A stretch of 35,868 nucleotides of DNA, taken from Candidatus Parcubacteria bacterium. GTDB lineage: Bacteria; Patescibacteriota; Microgenomatia; Levybacterales; GWA1-39-11. The notes beneath the pieces are model-generated. The model ran no database searches, was not told where the DNA came from, and was given only the letters and a program-made list of their open reading frames with translations. The translations under genes were made by a program, and so were the position numbers. Of the stretch, positions 35,270 through 35,868 are shown one piece after another; position 1 is the first letter of the stretch, and every line of letters begins with the position of its first letter. Location of the stretch: the NCBI GenBank assembly GCA_003599595.1, contig QZIP01000033.1, positions 1-35,868 of the forward strand. The letters run 5' to 3'.

Positions 35270-35303
35270 TCAACTAATCTATGACCAGTTCGTCTGCCCT
35301 CTT
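35270..35303 (+). promoter_or_regulatory. Repeated ECF-like promoter, copy 14 (plus strand)
   Basis: AACTAAT at 35272-35278, 12 bases, CGTC 35291-35294. The same AACTAAT variant occurs in copies 4 and 6. The start base at the fixed distance is T (35303), with A two bases later, so this copy is less certain. It sits between the terminator and the structured region. Confidence 0.65.
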
Positions 35304-35465
35304 CATGGGACGAGGGTACACGAATCGGCCCTGGATTCTTGGTCCCTCCATGCTCCATCCAGCTTGACTGGCCGAGCATGGTATACCAAGACGGCGGCAA
35401 CCGTCGAGAACAAAGAGTTGCCAGCTAGACCAGTAGCTGTGAGGGCAATGGCCCACTGGTTTTCT
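35303..35465 (+). ncRNA. Structured leader or small RNA
   Basis: No credible gene fits 35256-35485, but the sequence is full of nested stems: TTGGT/ACCAA enclosing CCATGCTC/GAGCATGG enclosing CCAG/CTGG; then GACGG/CCGTC; then TTGCC/GGCAA enclosing CAGCTA/TAGCTG; and alternatively ACCAGT/ACTGGT around GGGC/GCCC followed by TTTTCTC, which is terminator-like. It lies right after promoter copy 14 and before the gene at 35486, so it is either a riboregulatory 5' leader with competing folds or an independent small RNA. No known class recognised. Confidence 0.5.
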
Positions 35466-35485
35466 CTTCTTTCAAGGAGACCAGT

Positions 35486-35656
35486 ATGAAACTAAGCGAG
35501 ATCATCACGAAACTCAACAAGGATTTGATCCTTCGCGGGGATTGTGAAGTGGTGGTCAAGAATCCTTCTCAAGAATTCGCCCTCCTGAAAAATGTGGAAG
35601 TGTATCGAGGACCGTACAATTTCCCCAATGATGGATACCTCGAACTGAAATCGTAA
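35486..35656 (+). CDS. Small hypothetical phage-type protein
   Basis: 56 residues from ATG 35486, with AAGGAG nine bases upstream, to TAA 35656. MKLSEIITKLNKDLILRGDCEVVVKN is a start pattern like that of 4236-4505; the rest is beta-rich (LLKNVEVYRGPYNFPNDGYLELK). Intermediate GC. Function unknown. Confidence 0.75.
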   Translation: MKLSEIITKLNKDLILRGDCEVVVKNPSQEFALLKNVEVYRGPYNFPNDGYLELKS

Positions 35657-35736
35657 CGACCGTCACGAACTCCCTCTCATGGAAGAGTGGGAGTGACGTG
35701 AATGCCGTTACCTCTTCTCTTCTCAAGGAGTCTGAG

Positions 35737-35868
35737 ATGGAAATCACGAAGGCTGGCTGGGAAATGGCTCCGAAGACCATCAAGAAGGTTCACAAGGATG
35801 GCAAGAAGTTCATCCTGGTGATCCGTGGCACCGAGAAGGTGTGGGTGGAAATCTTCTGGCGTCGGTAA
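35737..35868 (+). CDS. Small basic protein
   Basis: 43 residues from ATG 35737 (AAGGAG upstream) to TAA at the last base of the window. MEITKAGWEMAPKTIKKVHKDGKKFILVIRG then strands ending FWRR: a basic beta-rich microprotein. The 80 bases before it hold a CTCCC/GGGAG hairpin at about 35673-35693. Family unknown. Confidence 0.7.
   Translation: MEITKAGWEMAPKTIKKVHKDGKKFILVIRGTEKVWVEIFWRR

Noticed and set aside
35642-35664. Possible fifteenth promoter copy (AACTGAA, CGTC) on the plus strand
   Set aside because: The spacing is 11 rather than 12, the -35 element is poor, it overlaps the end of 35486-35656, and no A stands at the start position.
1-35868. CRISPR arrays, insertion sequences and integrase sites
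   Set aside because: I saw no regularly spaced repeats, no transposase or integrase motifs, and no long direct repeats around the tRNA that would mark an attachment site.
1-35868. Alternative genetic code with TGA read as Trp
   Set aside because: TGA serves as the natural stop at many overlapping junctions (for example 2985, 4851, 27572 area and 33697), so the internal TGA at 31246 is a local event.

Overview
The window reads as a piece of a large, low-GC (roughly one third G+C), extremely compact mobile replicon, most likely a jumbo phage (or a phage-like megaplasmid) of a Planctomycetota host, probably Gemmataceae. Evidence for the host: a TIGR02996 repeat-companion protein (26202-26870), a protein ending in the GCWxVDxxLGKE-type tail common in Gemmata genomes (24839-25504), planctomycete-style small families (12071-12274, 14750-14992) and RR-type export signals (24472-24831, 32826-33197). 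Evidence for a phage-like element: a TIGR03299/DUF932 protein, a Gp37/Gp68-type DUF5131 protein, a ParB-like protein, an HNH nuclease, a tRNA gene, RtcB, and long one-way runs of tiny genes joined by ATGA or TAATG overlaps. No virion, terminase or polymerase gene is visible, so phage versus plasmid is inferred, not proven.

Layout. From 1 to 34457 every convincing gene is on the minus strand. This strand is split into eleven transcription units by one repeated promoter, read on the coding strand as AACYTTT - 12 nt - CGTC - 8 nt - A (a few copies have AACTAAT, AACTATT or AACTTAT). It stands upstream of genes at 2060, 4612, 8229, 12761, 13454, 17372, 23121, 26870, 33470, 34044 and 34457. The final A is almost invariant and sits where transcription should start; in three units it is the A of the ATG, predicting leaderless mRNAs, and in one unit it lies one base before a 180-nt structured RNA with tRNA-like ends (17193-17372). 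Three more copies point the other way at 34598, 34684 and 35272. The region 34458-34769 is a divergent control hub with back-to-back -35 elements. Right of it, the plus-strand genes have much higher GC, like the codon use of a high-GC host, but carry the same promoters, so they belong to the same replicon.

Gene content by unit, right to left on the minus strand: 34257 small protein and tRNA-Thr; 33536-34044 two small proteins; 26901-33470 a long run of zinc-ribbon and membrane microproteins with an HNH protein, a dihydroorotate-dehydrogenase-like flavoprotein and a Tat-exported protein; 23170-26870 the planctomycete-type cluster, including a Cys-rich lipoprotein, ending in a terminator; 17399-23121 small proteins plus RtcB RNA ligase and a HAD phosphatase; 13530-17372 the structured RNA, DUF5131 protein (with a frameshift) and a SLOG-fold protein; 12793-13454 two small proteins; 8291-12761 a MoxR-type AAA+ ATPase with a VWA/metallopeptidase-like partner; 4657-8229 ParB-like protein, winged-helix-like protein and a nucleotide deaminase-fold protein; 2106-4612 eight or nine small unknowns; 1-2060 DUF932 and neighbours.

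The most notable points are the ECF-sigma-like promoter regulon with a strict geometry and predicted leaderless starts, the tRNA-ended 180-nt RNA, a second structured leader or RNA at 35303-35465, and two interrupted genes (a +1 shift in the DUF5131 gene and an in-frame TGA near 31246).
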